Below are positions 27,515-36,134 of a DNA stretch of 64,000 nucleotides, piece by piece. The position numbers and the translations under genes were made by a program. This DNA is from Roseovarius salincola (lineage in GTDB: Bacteria; Pseudomonadota; Alphaproteobacteria; Rhodobacterales; Rhodobacteraceae). Below the pieces are notes generated by a model. That model did no database searches, was not told where the DNA came from, and saw only the letters and a list, made by a program, of their open reading frames with translations. Within the stretch, counting starts at the first letter, position 1. The number at the start of each line of letters is the position of its first letter. The stretch spans positions 310,001 through 374,000 of the forward strand of contig NZ_JAPTNL010000002.1 of assembly GCF_026891095.1 (NCBI RefSeq). The letters run 5' to 3'.

Positions 27515-28621
27515 ATGAGCACCCCCTCGCTTCTTATTCTGCCCGGTGACGGGATCGGCCCCGAAGTCATGGCCGAGGTCGTCAAGGTGATCGACTGGTT
27601 CGGCGCCAAGCGCGATCTGCCGTTCGAGGTGAGCGAGGATCTGGTGGGCGGCGCGGCCTATGACAAGCACGGCACGCCGCTGCATGACGACACGATGGCG
27701 CGCGCGCAACAGGTGGATGCGGTGCTGCTGGGCGCGGTGGGCGGCCCGAAATACGACGATCTGGATTTTTCGCTCAAGCCCGAGCGCGGCTTGCTGCGGC
27801 TGCGCAAGGAAATGGACCTGTTCGCCAACCTGCGTCCGGCGCAGTGCTTTGACGCGCTGGCGGATTTTTCCAGCCTCAAGCGCGAGGTGGTGGCGGGACT
27901 CGACATCATGATCGTGCGCGAGCTGACCAGCGGGATCTATTTCGGCGAGCCGCGCGGGATCATCAATGAAGGCAATGAGCGGGTCGGCATCAACACCCAG
28001 CGTTACACCGAATCCGAGATCGAGCGCGTGGCGCGCTCCGCGTTCGAGCTGGCGCGCAAGCGCGGCAACAAGGTCTGTTCGATGGAAAAGGCCAATGTGA
28101 TGGAATCCGGTATCCTGTGGCGTGAAGTGGTGCAGAAGGTGCATGACGCGGATTACGCCGATATCGAGCTGAGCCACATGTATGCCGATGCCGGTGCGAT
28201 GCAGCTGTGCCGCTGGCCCAAGCAGTTCGACGTGATCGTCACGGACAACCTGTTTGGCGACATCCTGTCGGATGCGGCGGCGATGCTGACCGGCTCGCTT
28301 GGCATGTTGCCGTCGGCCAGCCTTGGTGCGCCGATGGAAAATGGCCGCCCCAAGGCGCTTTACGAGCCGGTGCATGGTTCGGCCCCCGATATCGCCGGAC
28401 AGGGCAAGGCCAACCCGATCGCCTGCATCCTCAGCTTTGCGATGGCACTGCGTTACAGTTTCGATCTGGGCGACGAGGCGACGCGCGTGGAGAAGGCCGT
28501 TGAAAAGGTGCTGGCCGATGGCAAGCGCACGGCCGATCTGCTGGGTGAGGACGGTGTCGAGCCGGTGTCGACCTCGGAAATGGGCGATGCGGTTCTGGCG
28601 GCGCTTGACGCCAGCCTCTGA
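27515..28621 (+). CDS. leuB: 3-isopropylmalate dehydrogenase
   Basis: Oxidatively decarboxylates 3-isopropylmalate with NAD. From ATG 27515 (AAAGGA upstream) it is 368 residues, the family norm. It starts with the [14 protein letters not shown] motif. Substrate and metal-binding features include [25 protein letters not shown], the [30 protein letters not shown] segment and [18 protein letters not shown]. The 5' gap of 72 bp to the EEP gene leaves little promoter space, so co-transcription from upstream is possible. It ends just before a strong terminator. Confidence 0.97.
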   Translation: MSTPSLLILPGDGIGPEVMAEVVKVIDWFGAKRDLPFEVSEDLVGGAAYDKHGTPLHDDTMARAQQVDAVLLGAVGGPKYDDLDFSLKPERGLLRLRKEMDLFANLRPAQCFDALADFSSLKREVVAGLDIMIVRELTSGIYFGEPRGIINEGNERVGINTQRYTESEIERVARSAFELARKRGNKVCSMEKANVMESGILWREVVQKVHDADYADIELSHMYADAGAMQLCRWPKQFDVIVTDNLFGDILSDAAAMLTGSLGMLPSASLGAPMENGRPKALYEPVHGSAPDIAGQGKANPIACILSFAMALRYSFDLGDEATRVEKAVEKVLADGKRTADLLGEDGVEPVSTSEMGDAVLAALDASL

Positions 28622-28645
28622 CCGGCGCGCCTTGCGCAAAAGATG

Positions 28646-28672
28646 GCCCGCGCCGGAATGCGCGGGCTTTTT
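28646..28672 (+). terminator. rho-independent terminator after leuB
   Basis: GCCCGCG (28646-28652) pairs with CGCGGGC (28661-28667) and is followed by TTTTT. Its right end touches the stop codon of the convergent cotransporter gene. Confidence 0.88.
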
Positions 28673-30221
28673 CATGCGCTGGTGCGGGCCTCGGCGGCAT
28701 AGTGGGCGAGGCGTTCGGCATGGTCCGCCACGCGTTGCAGCCAGCGGATCGCATCGGTGCGGGCAAAGACCTGATCCACCTCGATCAGCCCGGCATGTTC
28801 ACGCAAGAGCGCGCCGCGCCGGAACCGTTCGGCGCGATACTTGATCAGCCGCGCCAGGCGCGAGAACCGCGCCGCATCCGCATCGCGCGCCAGCGCCGCG
28901 CGGATCGTCGCCACGTCCCGCGTCAGCAAAGGGTCCTGGCGCAGCATGTCGATGCGCCCGCGCTGGTGGCAGCGTTCGAGCAGGCGCTCGAAATGATCGA
29001 GCTGGTGGAGCAGGGCGACATAGCGGGCCTGTTGCTGGGATCTGTCCGGGGCGATCTGCACCTTTGCAAGATAGGCGCCCAGCGCCTCGAGCACGGGCGC
29101 GCCCTGCGCCGAGACCGACCCCAGCGCCCGCAGGTCGTGATCGGGGCCGATTGCCTTGGCGAGGGCGGTGAAGAGGGTCTGACGCAGCTGGTCGGCGACG
29201 CTCTGCGCGGCCTCCATCGCGGCGCCTTCGTCGGCCAGCAGGCGCTTGTCGAGGGGGGCGGCCATATGCATGGGCCGGTCGGGAACCATCGCCTCGACCA
29301 AAGCGGCGAAGCGGGCGGTGAGGGGCAGGAAGACCGCCGCGCCCAGCATGTTGAAGCCGGTGTGAAACAGCACCAGCGCGGTCTGATCGTCGGCCCCGAG
29401 CCAGGTACCATGAAGGATCGGCGCGATCAGCCCCAGAAGCGGGAAGGCCATGAGCGCCGTGCCGATATTGAACAGCAGGTTGCCAAGCGCCGTCAGCCGC
29501 ATCGCCCGCGACCCGCCGAGCGCCGCCAGAACGGCGGTGAGCGTGGTGCCGACATTGAGTCCGATGACCAGCGCCGCCGCCTGCGCGAAGGTGATCGAAG
29601 CGGCCCCGAGAAGCACGAGCACCAGGGCGATCCCCGCCGAAGAGGACTGCGTCAACGTGACGATGATCACACCGAGCCCGACCAGCATCAGACGCCCGCC
29701 CCAGCCATCGCCACCCGGCAGCATCTCGGGGTGCAGCAGCGCATCGGCCCCGTCGAGCCCCCCTGCATCATGTCGAGCCCGATGAAGAGCAGGCAGAATC
29801 CGGCCAAGGCACGGCCCGCGCGGGCCACCCGCCCATGCGCCAGCATCGCGGCCAGCGCGGCGACGAAGATCACCGGCAGCACGGCGGTGCCCAGCTTGAG
29901 CTTGAAGCCGAGGATCATCACGATCCAGCCGGTCAGCGTGGTGCCGATATTGGCGCCGTAAAGCACGCCCAGCGCATGGGCGAAGTTGAGCAGCCCCGCG
30001 CCCACCGCGCCGATGGTCATCAGCGTGACCGCCGTCGAGGATTGCAGCGCGCCGGTCGCCACCGCCCCGGTCAGCGTGCCGCGCAACGGCGAGGCGGTGA
30101 AACGCCCCAGCATCCGGCGCAGGTCGGGGCCTGCGGCCTCTCGCAGGGCACCGGTCATGATGTCCATTCCGATCAGGAACAGGCCGATGCCGCCCAGCGC
30201 GGTCAGAAGGTTCAAGGTCAT
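28672..30221 (-). pseudogene. Na/Pi cotransporter family protein, frameshifted at a G6 run
   Basis: Transporter of the NptA/PNaS type with a C-terminal PhoU-like domain, ~515 residues if read through. The start is ATG 30221 with GGAGG upstream. The 5' frame codes for the first PNaS repeat (LLTALGGIGLFLIGMDIMTGALREAAG, GALQSSTAVTLMTIG) up to LDMMQGG. The 3' frame codes for the second repeat (VTLTQSSSAGIALVL) and the PhoU-like helices to 28672. The switch is at CAG GGG GGC (run of six C on the plus strand, 29758-29763), and one extra G restores a family-like join. Both halves look intact, so this is a recent lesion, a sequencing error or a slippage site. Confidence 0.85.
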
Positions 30222-30287
30222 GGTTTTGCCTCCGACGACCGACAATGCAAATACGGCCCGGCGAATACAAGCGCGCCGCGATACCCC

Positions 30288-30315
30288 CTTGCAAAGAAGA
30301 GCAACGACGTATAAT
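30288..30315 (+). promoter_or_regulatory. probable promoter of tRNA-Pro
   Basis: A perfect -10 TATAAT at 30310-30315 with a -35-like CTTGCA/TTGCAA at 30288-30294 (spacing 15-16) places transcription start about 8-10 bases before the tRNA. Confidence 0.6.
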
Positions 30316-30330
30316 CGCCTGTTCCACGGT

Positions 30331-30407
30331 CGGAGTGTAGCTCAGCCTGGTAGAGCACTGTCTTCGGGAGGCAGGGGTCGGAGGTTCGAATCCTCTCACT
30401 CCGACCA
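30331..30407 (+). tRNA. tRNA-Pro (anticodon CGG)
   Basis: A complete cloverleaf can be drawn. The 7-bp acceptor stem is CGGAGTG/CACTCCG, the D-arm has GCTC/GAGC, and the anticodon stem CTGTC/GGCAG encloses loop TTCGGGA with anticodon CGG. The T-arm is GGAGG-TTCGAAT-CCTCT, and the 3' ACCA is encoded. It reads codon CCG. It carries its own promoter and terminator. A decayed copy of the same gene lies at 38532-38602 in the same orientation, and an integrase remnant lies immediately downstream, so this gene was probably an integration site. Confidence 0.97.
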
Positions 30408-30414
30408 GTAAAAC

Positions 30415-30438
30415 AAGGCGCCTTCGGGCGCCTTTCTT
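30415..30438 (+). terminator. rho-independent terminator after tRNA-Pro
   Basis: AAGGCGCC, a TTCG tetraloop, GGCGCCTT and TCTT: a compact stem directly after the tRNA 3' end. Confidence 0.85.
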
Positions 30439-30526
30439 GTCTGCGAGACAGATCTTTGTGGTTCGTTGAACCCGAGCGCCATCCGAACGCAGGCGCCCGC
30501 GCTGCCTTGCAGCGATGCCGCGGACT

Positions 30527-30679
30527 TCAGCGTGCGTGGGTGAACGAGGTGATGCGCGAAACCGAATGTCCGGGATACTGGGCGATCTCACCTATCGAGA
30601 TACCGGCCTGCGCCATGTGCACCGCCGCAATATGCGCGAGAACGTGGGGCGACACGCCGTCCCGATATGTAGTTTTCGT
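30527..30679 (-). pseudogene. remnant of a tyrosine recombinase (integrase) C-terminus
   Basis: The minus strand from about 30679 to a TGA at 30527-30529 encodes a ~45-residue integrase tail: GVSPHVLAHIAAVHMAQ, AGISIGEIAQYPGHS, then SRITSFTHAR. Intact relatives read HxLRHTAAVHMAEAG...IAQxLGHS...VYAR. Here the catalytic Arg of HxLR is Ala and the nucleophile Tyr is replaced by Phe. A TGA interrupts the frame just upstream and no further integrase sequence is present. It is dead, but its place beside tRNA-Pro marks a former integration event. Confidence 0.75.
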
Positions 30680-30705
30680 TCACAGGAATGATCACGGCCT
30701 TGGCC

Positions 30706-31077
30706 TCATGCGCCTGCAAGCCTGAGCCGCCAATCCCAGGCTGCGGCCACCACGAGCGTGGCAAAGCCCGCGATCTCGACCATGAGGCTGTAATCGACGA
30801 ACTGGACCCAGAGGACGACGCCGAATCCGGCCGCCGCCAACAAGGTTGGCATCATCTTACCATGGCGCCGCGTTCCGAACGCCACCGCCACGACCGCCAC
30901 CAGGGTGATGAGAGCGATGACGACCGCCCAGATAGTCTCGTCGAGGGTCAGTGTGATCCCGGCCGCCGACAGAGTGATCACCACGGCCAACGTGCCATAG
31001 CAGCTTACCAGAGCAAGAGCGCTTGCGGCGAGTCCGGCCCAATCCGGGCTGGCCGCCGATCCATTACCGCGTTTCAT
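30706..31077 (-). CDS. small four-helix membrane protein of the DUF302/DsrE operon
   Basis: 123 residues, with four hydrophobic helices at about 13-35, 45-67, 74-92 and 96-115. A single Cys in the first helix (SCYG) and the four-helix layout recall MerC-like metal or thiol membrane proteins, but I cannot assign the family. It is third in a minus-strand trio (DUF302, DsrE, this gene) with gaps of about 24 bp. Within the putative island it may serve transport or thiol relay for the DsrE partner. Confidence 0.7.
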   Translation of the reverse strand: MKRGNGSAASPDWAGLAASALALVSCYGTLAVVITLSAAGITLTLDETIWAVVIALITLVAVVAVAFGTRRHGKMMPTLLAAAGFGVVLWVQFVDYSLMVEIAGFATLVVAAAWDWRLRLAGA

Positions 31078-31101
31078 ATGTCTTCCTTCAAACCGCCAGG
31101 A

Positions 31102-31461
31102 TCAAAAGCTCAGCGTGGCTGCCCCTGCCTTGATGCGTTCGTGCATGGCGCTTGCGCCGACGATCCGGACGCCGTCGATCAGATCATCCTGACCGTAGCC
31201 GCGCGCCTTCACGCAGGGCGGGCAGGCCCATAGCGTGCCGCCGCGCGACAGGAAATCGGCGATCAGATCCTTCAGGGGCTCCATCGGATGGGCGTGAACC
31301 AGATCGGTGACACCACGCCGGACAATGTCCACCGCGTCGGCGGTCAGAAAGACCGATGCGGTCAGCCCCGCCGTCAGCCCACCATTGACGACGGTGAACC
31401 CGACCGACGCCCGTTCGTCTGTGGGACCGTGGCTCATCAATGCAATCAATTCTTCTGTCAA
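31102..31461 (-). CDS. DsrE-family protein with CPPC motif
   Basis: 119 residues of the DsrE/DsrF-like fold, small cytoplasmic proteins that pass sulfur as persulfide or act as multimeric regulators. The core strand LTASVFLTADAVDIVRRG and the C-terminal GTLWACPPCVKARGYGQDD are family-like. The CPPC pair near 79-82 is a plausible sulfur or metal site. It follows the DUF302 gene by 24 bp and precedes the membrane gene by the same distance, so they form one operon. A second DsrE gene is at 36135, with CGTC at the equivalent place. Confidence 0.83.
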   Translation of the reverse strand: MTEELIALMSHGPTDERASVGFTVVNGGLTAGLTASVFLTADAVDIVRRGVTDLVHAHPMEPLKDLIADFLSRGGTLWACPPCVKARGYGQDDLIDGVRIVGASAMHERIKAGAATLSF

Positions 31462-31485
31462 ATGGTCTCTCCCTTCCTGATCGTC

Positions 31486-31929
31486 TCACTCGACACCGAG
31501 CGTATCCGAGAGCAGCGCTGCGAAGGCCGGCTTTCCGGTCTCCGCCGCCGTCTTGAGGCTGGGCGCGTCGGAAAGCTCTGTCATGAAGCCGAGATCGAGC
31601 ATGGACATTTCGGTGCCGCCATCATCGGTTTCGTAGAAGGCCATGTTGCCGCAAGGCATCATCGCCATGACGTGAAGACCGGCTTCCACGATATCGGGAC
31701 CAAGAGGAAGGTAACAGATCTTCAGCGCGGTCACCGCACCGCCCGCCAGGTCGAATTCGGCGAGGAAGAGCCAGTCTTCCTCTGCTTCGACATGCTCGCG
31801 GATCGCGGCGACGGCCTGGGCGCGCTCCATGTCGAGCTCATGGGTGAGGAACACATCGTCAGCGATTGCCGCACTGGCCGTGAAGGCAAGAGCGGTCACA
31901 AGGCCGGTCAGCGTGCTTGGGTGTTTCAT
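31486..31929 (-). CDS. secreted DUF302-family protein
   Basis: 147 residues. A Sec signal peptide (about 1-23, ending ASAAIADD) and one DUF302 domain with the conserved Lys-Ile-Cys strand (ALKICYLPLGPDI) and the MMPCGNMAFYE strand. DUF302 proteins occur near sulfur-oxidation and metal genes; their chemistry is not established. The ATG at 31929 has GGAGGATCAA upstream. It is the first gene of the minus-strand trio and is divergent from the methyltransferase at 32241. Confidence 0.82.
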   Translation of the reverse strand: MKHPSTLTGLVTALAFTASAAIADDVFLTHELDMERAQAVAAIREHVEAEEDWLFLAEFDLAGGAVTALKICYLPLGPDIVEAGLHVMAMMPCGNMAFYETDDGGTEMSMLDLGFMTELSDAPSLKTAAETGKPAFAALLSDTLGVE

Positions 31930-32240
31930 GCGGTTGATCCTCCGTGTTGGCTGTTCTGCCTGGATTTGCAGAGGCGCAGGCAGGGCGCCGTCAGGGCAAG
32001 GTTAGCGTGGCGGTCCCGGTTCGGCTTGCGGGTTTCCTGATGATTGGCTGGTCACGGTCCGACAACGGCGCAGGTGCCTGACATGGCGTCAAAATGCTGA
32101 TCGTCGCTGGCGATGGATCGTCAGGGAATCCCCACATATCCCGCAAGCACCGGATCGCGCGGAAAAATAGACTGAGCATGTGGCCCCCGGCATCTTTCAG
32201 CCGGCGTGGCCCGCAGATAGCCAGTTGGAGGGACGCGACC
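31930..32240 (+). other. divergent intergenic region, no clear motif
   Basis: About 310 bp between the DUF302 operon (leftward) and the methyltransferase gene (rightward). It should hold both promoters. I see a short CCGGC/GCCGG hairpin near 32186-32204 but no palindrome like the ArsR operator at 37503. Open frames crossing it have no ribosome sites. Confidence 0.4.
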
Positions 32241-33131
32241 ATGAGCATGGCAGACACAACAACCGGGGCACCCAGGGAAGACACTGAATTCGTCCAGTTC
32301 TGGAACGAGGTGCTGGCCCCGAAATTCACCCGCTTCCGCCATGTTCTGGTGGGCGGCCTTACCTATCACAGCGAGGCAGTGTTCCCCAAACTTCCCGTCA
32401 AGGCCGGTGACCGGGTGCTTGACGTGGGCTGCGGCTGGGGGGACACGGCGATGAAGCTGGCCCGATTGGTCGGACCCGAGGGCGAGGTGTTCGGCATCGA
32501 TTGCTGTGATGCCTTTCTCGCTGATGCGAAGGCCGATCTGGCCGGGACCGAGTTGACGAACGTGACGTTCCTGCGTGGCGATGCCGAGGTCGCCTTGCCT
32601 GAGAAGGACTTCGATCTTGTCTTCTCGCGCTTTGGCACAATGTTCTTCGCGAATCCTGTGGCGGGCTTGCGCAATATGCGGCAGGCGCTGCGTCCGGGTG
32701 GGCGGATGGTGCATATCGTCTGGCGCGATCCGGCAGACAACCCCTGGCTGTCCATGGCCAAGGATATCGTTCTGCGCCATCTGCCAGCGCCGGGCGACGA
32801 TGCGCGCACCTGTGGGCCGGGGCCGTTCTCGATGTCGGACGAGGCCACGGTGCGCAAGATGATGGAGGTCGCCGGCTACACCGACATCGCGTTCGAGCGC
32901 GTCGATGCTCCGGTGCGGGTCGGCGACGATGTCGAGGACGCAATCGCCTTTCAGCTTTCGATCGGGCCGGCGGGAGAGGTTTTCCGCGAGGCCGGCGCTC
33001 TGGCAGAGGAGAAGCGGCCCGAGATCGAGGCGGCGCTGGCCAAGGCTATCGACGCCCAGGTGCGCGACGCCGACGGCATCGTGATCGACAGTTCTTCCTG
33101 GGTGATCAGCGCGCGCAATCCGGGCGATTGA
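32241..33131 (+). CDS. class I SAM-dependent methyltransferase
   Basis: 296 residues from ATG 32241, with GGAGGG upstream; longer in-frame starts lack a ribosome site. Rossmann methyltransferase of the Methyltransf_11/UbiE-like kind: motif I is VLDVGCGWGDTAMKLA (about 64-79), an acidic residue in FGIDCCD, and motif post-II RQALRPGGRMVHIVWRDP. The N-terminal part (FWNEVLAPKFTRFRHVLVGGL) has a cap-like segment. The substrate is unknown. It is followed 122 bp later by the winged-helix/TPR regulator, a pairing that suggests one unit. It is one of two methyltransferases in the island. Confidence 0.85.
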   Translation: MSMADTTTGAPREDTEFVQFWNEVLAPKFTRFRHVLVGGLTYHSEAVFPKLPVKAGDRVLDVGCGWGDTAMKLARLVGPEGEVFGIDCCDAFLADAKADLAGTELTNVTFLRGDAEVALPEKDFDLVFSRFGTMFFANPVAGLRNMRQALRPGGRMVHIVWRDPADNPWLSMAKDIVLRHLPAPGDDARTCGPGPFSMSDEATVRKMMEVAGYTDIAFERVDAPVRVGDDVEDAIAFQLSIGPAGEVFREAGALAEEKRPEIEAALAKAIDAQVRDADGIVIDSSSWVISARNPGD

Positions 33132-33253
33132 CCGCCCGGCGAAGTTGCGACCAGAGCCTGAATTGATGCGCGGCGCCGGATCCGCTATACTTGCCGACCA
33201 TCGGTGCTGCGGTGTGTAGCCGCAATCTTCCAAGCCGTGAAAGAAGGGAATCG

Positions 33254-34894
33254 ATGGCTTCACGGGCGGTCGCAGACAGGGCGATCAGCGGGCGCACTCC
33301 GGACAGCGCGGAGGATGCGGCGGGAAAGGTCAACCTCGACAAACCAACCAAGGCCATCCGGTTTGGCCCGTTCGAACTGGATTTCGACCGCTACGAGCTG
33401 CGCTGCAACGAGGCACCCGTTGCGCTTGAGCCGCGCACCTTTGATCTTCTGGTATTGCTCGCGCGCAATCGCGGCCGGACGGTGACGCGCGACGAGATAT
33501 TCCGCGAAGTCTGGCCCGGTCGGTTCGTGTCGGATGCGGCACTCAGCAGTCAGGTTCGCTCGGCCCGCAAGGCGCTCGGGGATGACGGCAAGCGACAGGC
33601 CGTTATCGCCACCGTCCATGGCCGCGGCTTTCGGTTGCGCAACGCCGCACTCGCGCCCGAACCTGCCACCAGTGCCCCGGACCGGCCGGACCGTCGAGAC
33701 AATCCCGCCCCCTGCGTTGCGATCCTGCCCTGCGCCGTGCCCGGCGACGACGGGCGGGGTGCCGTGATTGCCGAGGGATTGACGGAAGACCTCATCAACG
33801 CCCTGTCGCGCAATCGCTGGCTGCATGTCGTTCCCCGCAACGCCGCCTTCGCGCTGGGCCGCTCGGGTGAACCACCGGGCGAGATCCTGCAGCGGCTGGG
33901 GGCCGACTATGCCGTCACGGGCAGCGTGCGCCTTGTCGGGGACCGCGTCCGCGCGACGATCCTGCTAACCGAGACGCGCGGATTGCGCTGCATCTGGTCA
34001 GATCGGTTCGACCGTCGGCTGCGTGACATTTTTGATCTTCAGGACGAGCTTTCCAGTCTTGTTGCCGCGCGCATCGCCAGTGAGCTCGGGATAACGGAAC
34101 AGAAGCGAGCCGCGCGGCTCAGGCCCGGCAATCTGGGCGCGTGGGAACTTTATCAGCTCGGCACTGCCGAGTTCTATCGCTTTACAGTCGCGGGCAACAG
34201 GCGCTGCCAGGACCTGATGTGTCAGTCCCTGGAACGAGCGCCCGATTTTGCGGAACCCTATGCACGGCTGGCCTATGCGATGGTTCTCGAAAGCGTCTAT
34301 TTCGAAGGGCCGACAACCCCGGAGCATCTGGATGAGGCACTGCGGCTTGCCGAACGTGCCGTGGCCCTGGACGACCATGAGGCCAATACCTTCTTTGCTT
34401 TGGGGCGCGTGCAGCTTGCGCGCGGTGAATACGCGCGGGCGATCGACGCGCTCGAAACCGCGCTCGCACTCAATCCCTGTCATGCCCTGTCACATTGCGG
34501 GCTGGGAGATTCGCTTGTCTCGGATGGCCGGTTCAAGGCCGCCCTACCCAGCTTTGGACGCGCGCTTGCGCTCAGTCCGCAGGACCCGTTTCGCTGGGCC
34601 TTCATGTCTTATCGCTCGCTGGCGCATATGTTTCTTGGTGACCATGCGGCAGCCGTGCATTGGGCGCGCAGCGCGACGCTGGTCCCCAACGCGCATTATT
34701 GGGCACGCGCAAAGCTGGTTTCGTGGCTGGCCCGGTCCGGCGATCTTGATGCCGCGCGCGCGAATGTGCCCGCGCTGATGCGGGCACGCCCCGGATTCAC
34801 CCGCGATTTCGCGCGGTCGCGGCTTTTTTTCGTGCGCGACCCCGCGCATCTGGAGCTTTTTCTGGACGGGCTTCGCCGTGCCGGAATTCCCTAG
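33254..34894 (+). CDS. CadC/HilA-like winged-helix regulator with TolB-like and TPR domains
   Basis: 546 residues from ATG 33254 (AGAAGGGA upstream). An OmpR-type winged helix spans about 35-130 (FGPFELDFDRYELRCN, VTRDEIFREVWPGRFVSDAALSSQVRSARKALGD, ATVHGRGFRLR). A TolB/FlgO-like domain follows (AILPCAVPGDD, LTEDLINALSRNRWLHVVPRNAAF, LGADYAVTGSVRL), then several TPR-like helices to the end. No membrane helix is visible between the domains, unlike CadC. Such proteins are one-component regulators; the signal and target are unknown. Position suggests the upstream methyltransferase gene. Confidence 0.82.
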   Translation: MASRAVADRAISGRTPDSAEDAAGKVNLDKPTKAIRFGPFELDFDRYELRCNEAPVALEPRTFDLLVLLARNRGRTVTRDEIFREVWPGRFVSDAALSSQVRSARKALGDDGKRQAVIATVHGRGFRLRNAALAPEPATSAPDRPDRRDNPAPCVAILPCAVPGDDGRGAVIAEGLTEDLINALSRNRWLHVVPRNAAFALGRSGEPPGEILQRLGADYAVTGSVRLVGDRVRATILLTETRGLRCIWSDRFDRRLRDIFDLQDELSSLVAARIASELGITEQKRAARLRPGNLGAWELYQLGTAEFYRFTVAGNRRCQDLMCQSLERAPDFAEPYARLAYAMVLESVYFEGPTTPEHLDEALRLAERAVALDDHEANTFFALGRVQLARGEYARAIDALETALALNPCHALSHCGLGDSLVSDGRFKAALPSFGRALALSPQDPFRWAFMSYRSLAHMFLGDHAAAVHWARSATLVPNAHYWARAKLVSWLARSGDLDAARANVPALMRARPGFTRDFARSRLFFVRDPAHLELFLDGLRRAGIP

Positions 34895-34922
34895 AGTGGG
34901 TGCCCTGATTTGAGCAAGCCTG

Positions 34923-35657
34923 TCATGACCGCGCCGCACCAGGTTTGGTATCGGCCTGTCTGGTTCCGCTCAGGACCAGAAAGGCCGCACCAAGCGTTGT
35001 CCAGCGCCCGAGCCACGGATCCAGAGGCGCCATGAACTTTGCTGCCAAACCAAACGGTGGATAGAAGACTGCGCCCGAGATGGCGGCATCCTGCAACCCC
35101 GCCTGATCCGCGAGCGCGAGCAGATCGCCCCGGCTTCGGAAATGAGCTGACTGCCAGAGCTTTGAGCCGAACCAGCCCTTCAGGCGGCGCTGCGCCGCCC
35201 AGAGGTTCCAGCGACCGAGCTCGCCAAGGACCAGCCGGCCGCCGGGTCTGAGCACGCGAACCATTTCGTGGATTGCCGGGCGCGGATCGTCGACAAATCA
35301 GAGCGTGGCGACGGATACGACGCAATCGAACTGCCCGTCGGGAAATGGCACCTCGCGCGCATTCCCTTCGACCAGATCGAGCGTGACACCGGCGGCTTTC
35401 GCGCGGCGGCGGGCGGCGGCGATCATGTCTGGCGAGGCATCGAGGCCAGTGACCCGTGCACCGGCCTGTGCGAGCCGGGTGGCCAGCACCCCGTCGCCGC
35501 AGCCTACGTCCAGGATGCGCATGTCGCCTGCCGGGCCGATGCGGTCCAGCAGGAGACGTTCCTCAAGTGCATCCGTGATCCGGCCAAGCGTGCTTTGACG
35601 CCATTCTGCATAGGCCGGGGGAAGCGTTTTCAGTGCGTCGGTCCGGGTCTCGGGCAT
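34923..35657 (-). pseudogene. class I methyltransferase with in-frame TGA codon
   Basis: Read from ATG 35657 (TGGAG upstream), the frame gives a methyltransferase: motif I ILDVGCGDGVLATRLAQAG, GNAREVPFPDGQFDCVVSVATL, then TGA at 35298-35300. It continues in the same frame with FVDDPRPAIHEMVRVLRPGG, RLVLGELGRWNLW and ~100 more residues to 34923. Relatives, as I recall them, have Cys at the TGA position (TLCFV). It is either a point nonsense mutation (TGC or TGG to TGA) or possibly selenocysteine; I see no convincing SECIS (only a weak hairpin at 35253-35270). It is last in the operon, 10 bp after the secreted rhodanese. Confidence 0.8.
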
Positions 35658-35667
35658 GAGCACTCCA

Positions 35668-36093
35668 TCAGGGCTTCCAGGCGGCGTCCTGTTGCCAGCC
35701 GGTGAAACCGCTCTGCATGACGACGACGTTCGTGCGTCCCGCAACCCGCAGCGCGAAGGCAGCCTGCGCCGAGAGGCTGCCGGTGTTGCAGAACAGGATC
35801 GTCATGCGGTCTTCGGGGATCTCGTCGATCCGGTCGAGCACTTCGCGCCATTCGATATTGACGGCACCGGGGATCGTGCCCGCCTCGAACTGGTCCGCGT
35901 CGCGGGTATCGACGAAGAGCGCGGTATCGAACACCGTCTGATTGAGCTGCTGGGGCAGGATGATGCCGGCCTCGTATTCCGAGAACATCATGTATTCCTG
36001 CATCGCCTCGACGGCCGCGTCCTGCGCCAGGAGAGGCGCCGCATGGACGCCAAGCGCGACGGTCGCCGCCGCAAGAAGGTGTTTCAGGGTCAT
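35668..36093 (-). CDS. secreted rhodanese-domain protein
   Basis: 141 residues: a Sec signal peptide (about 1-24, ending APLLAQ) and one rhodanese domain. The strand LFVDTRDADQFEAGTIPGAVNIEW is diagnostic. The active-site loop is FCNTGSLSAQ with Cys102 as the sulfur-carrying residue. A periplasmic sulfurtransferase role is likely, with unknown donor and acceptor. It sits between the second DsrE gene (41 bp upstream) and the TGA-containing methyltransferase (10 bp downstream), in one minus-strand operon. Confidence 0.87.
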   Translation of the reverse strand: MTLKHLLAAATVALGVHAAPLLAQDAAVEAMQEYMMFSEYEAGIILPQQLNQTVFDTALFVDTRDADQFEAGTIPGAVNIEWREVLDRIDEIPEDRMTILFCNTGSLSAQAAFALRVAGRTNVVVMQSGFTGWQQDAAWKP

Positions 36094-36134
36094 CCGGGGT
36101 CTCCCTCGTTTCGGATTTCTGTTTGTCTCAGCGG

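Noticed and set aside
35253-35270. Hairpin after the TGA codon as a SECIS element
   Set aside because: The stem is short with a bulge and the loop does not resemble a bacterial SECIS; not reported as a feature.
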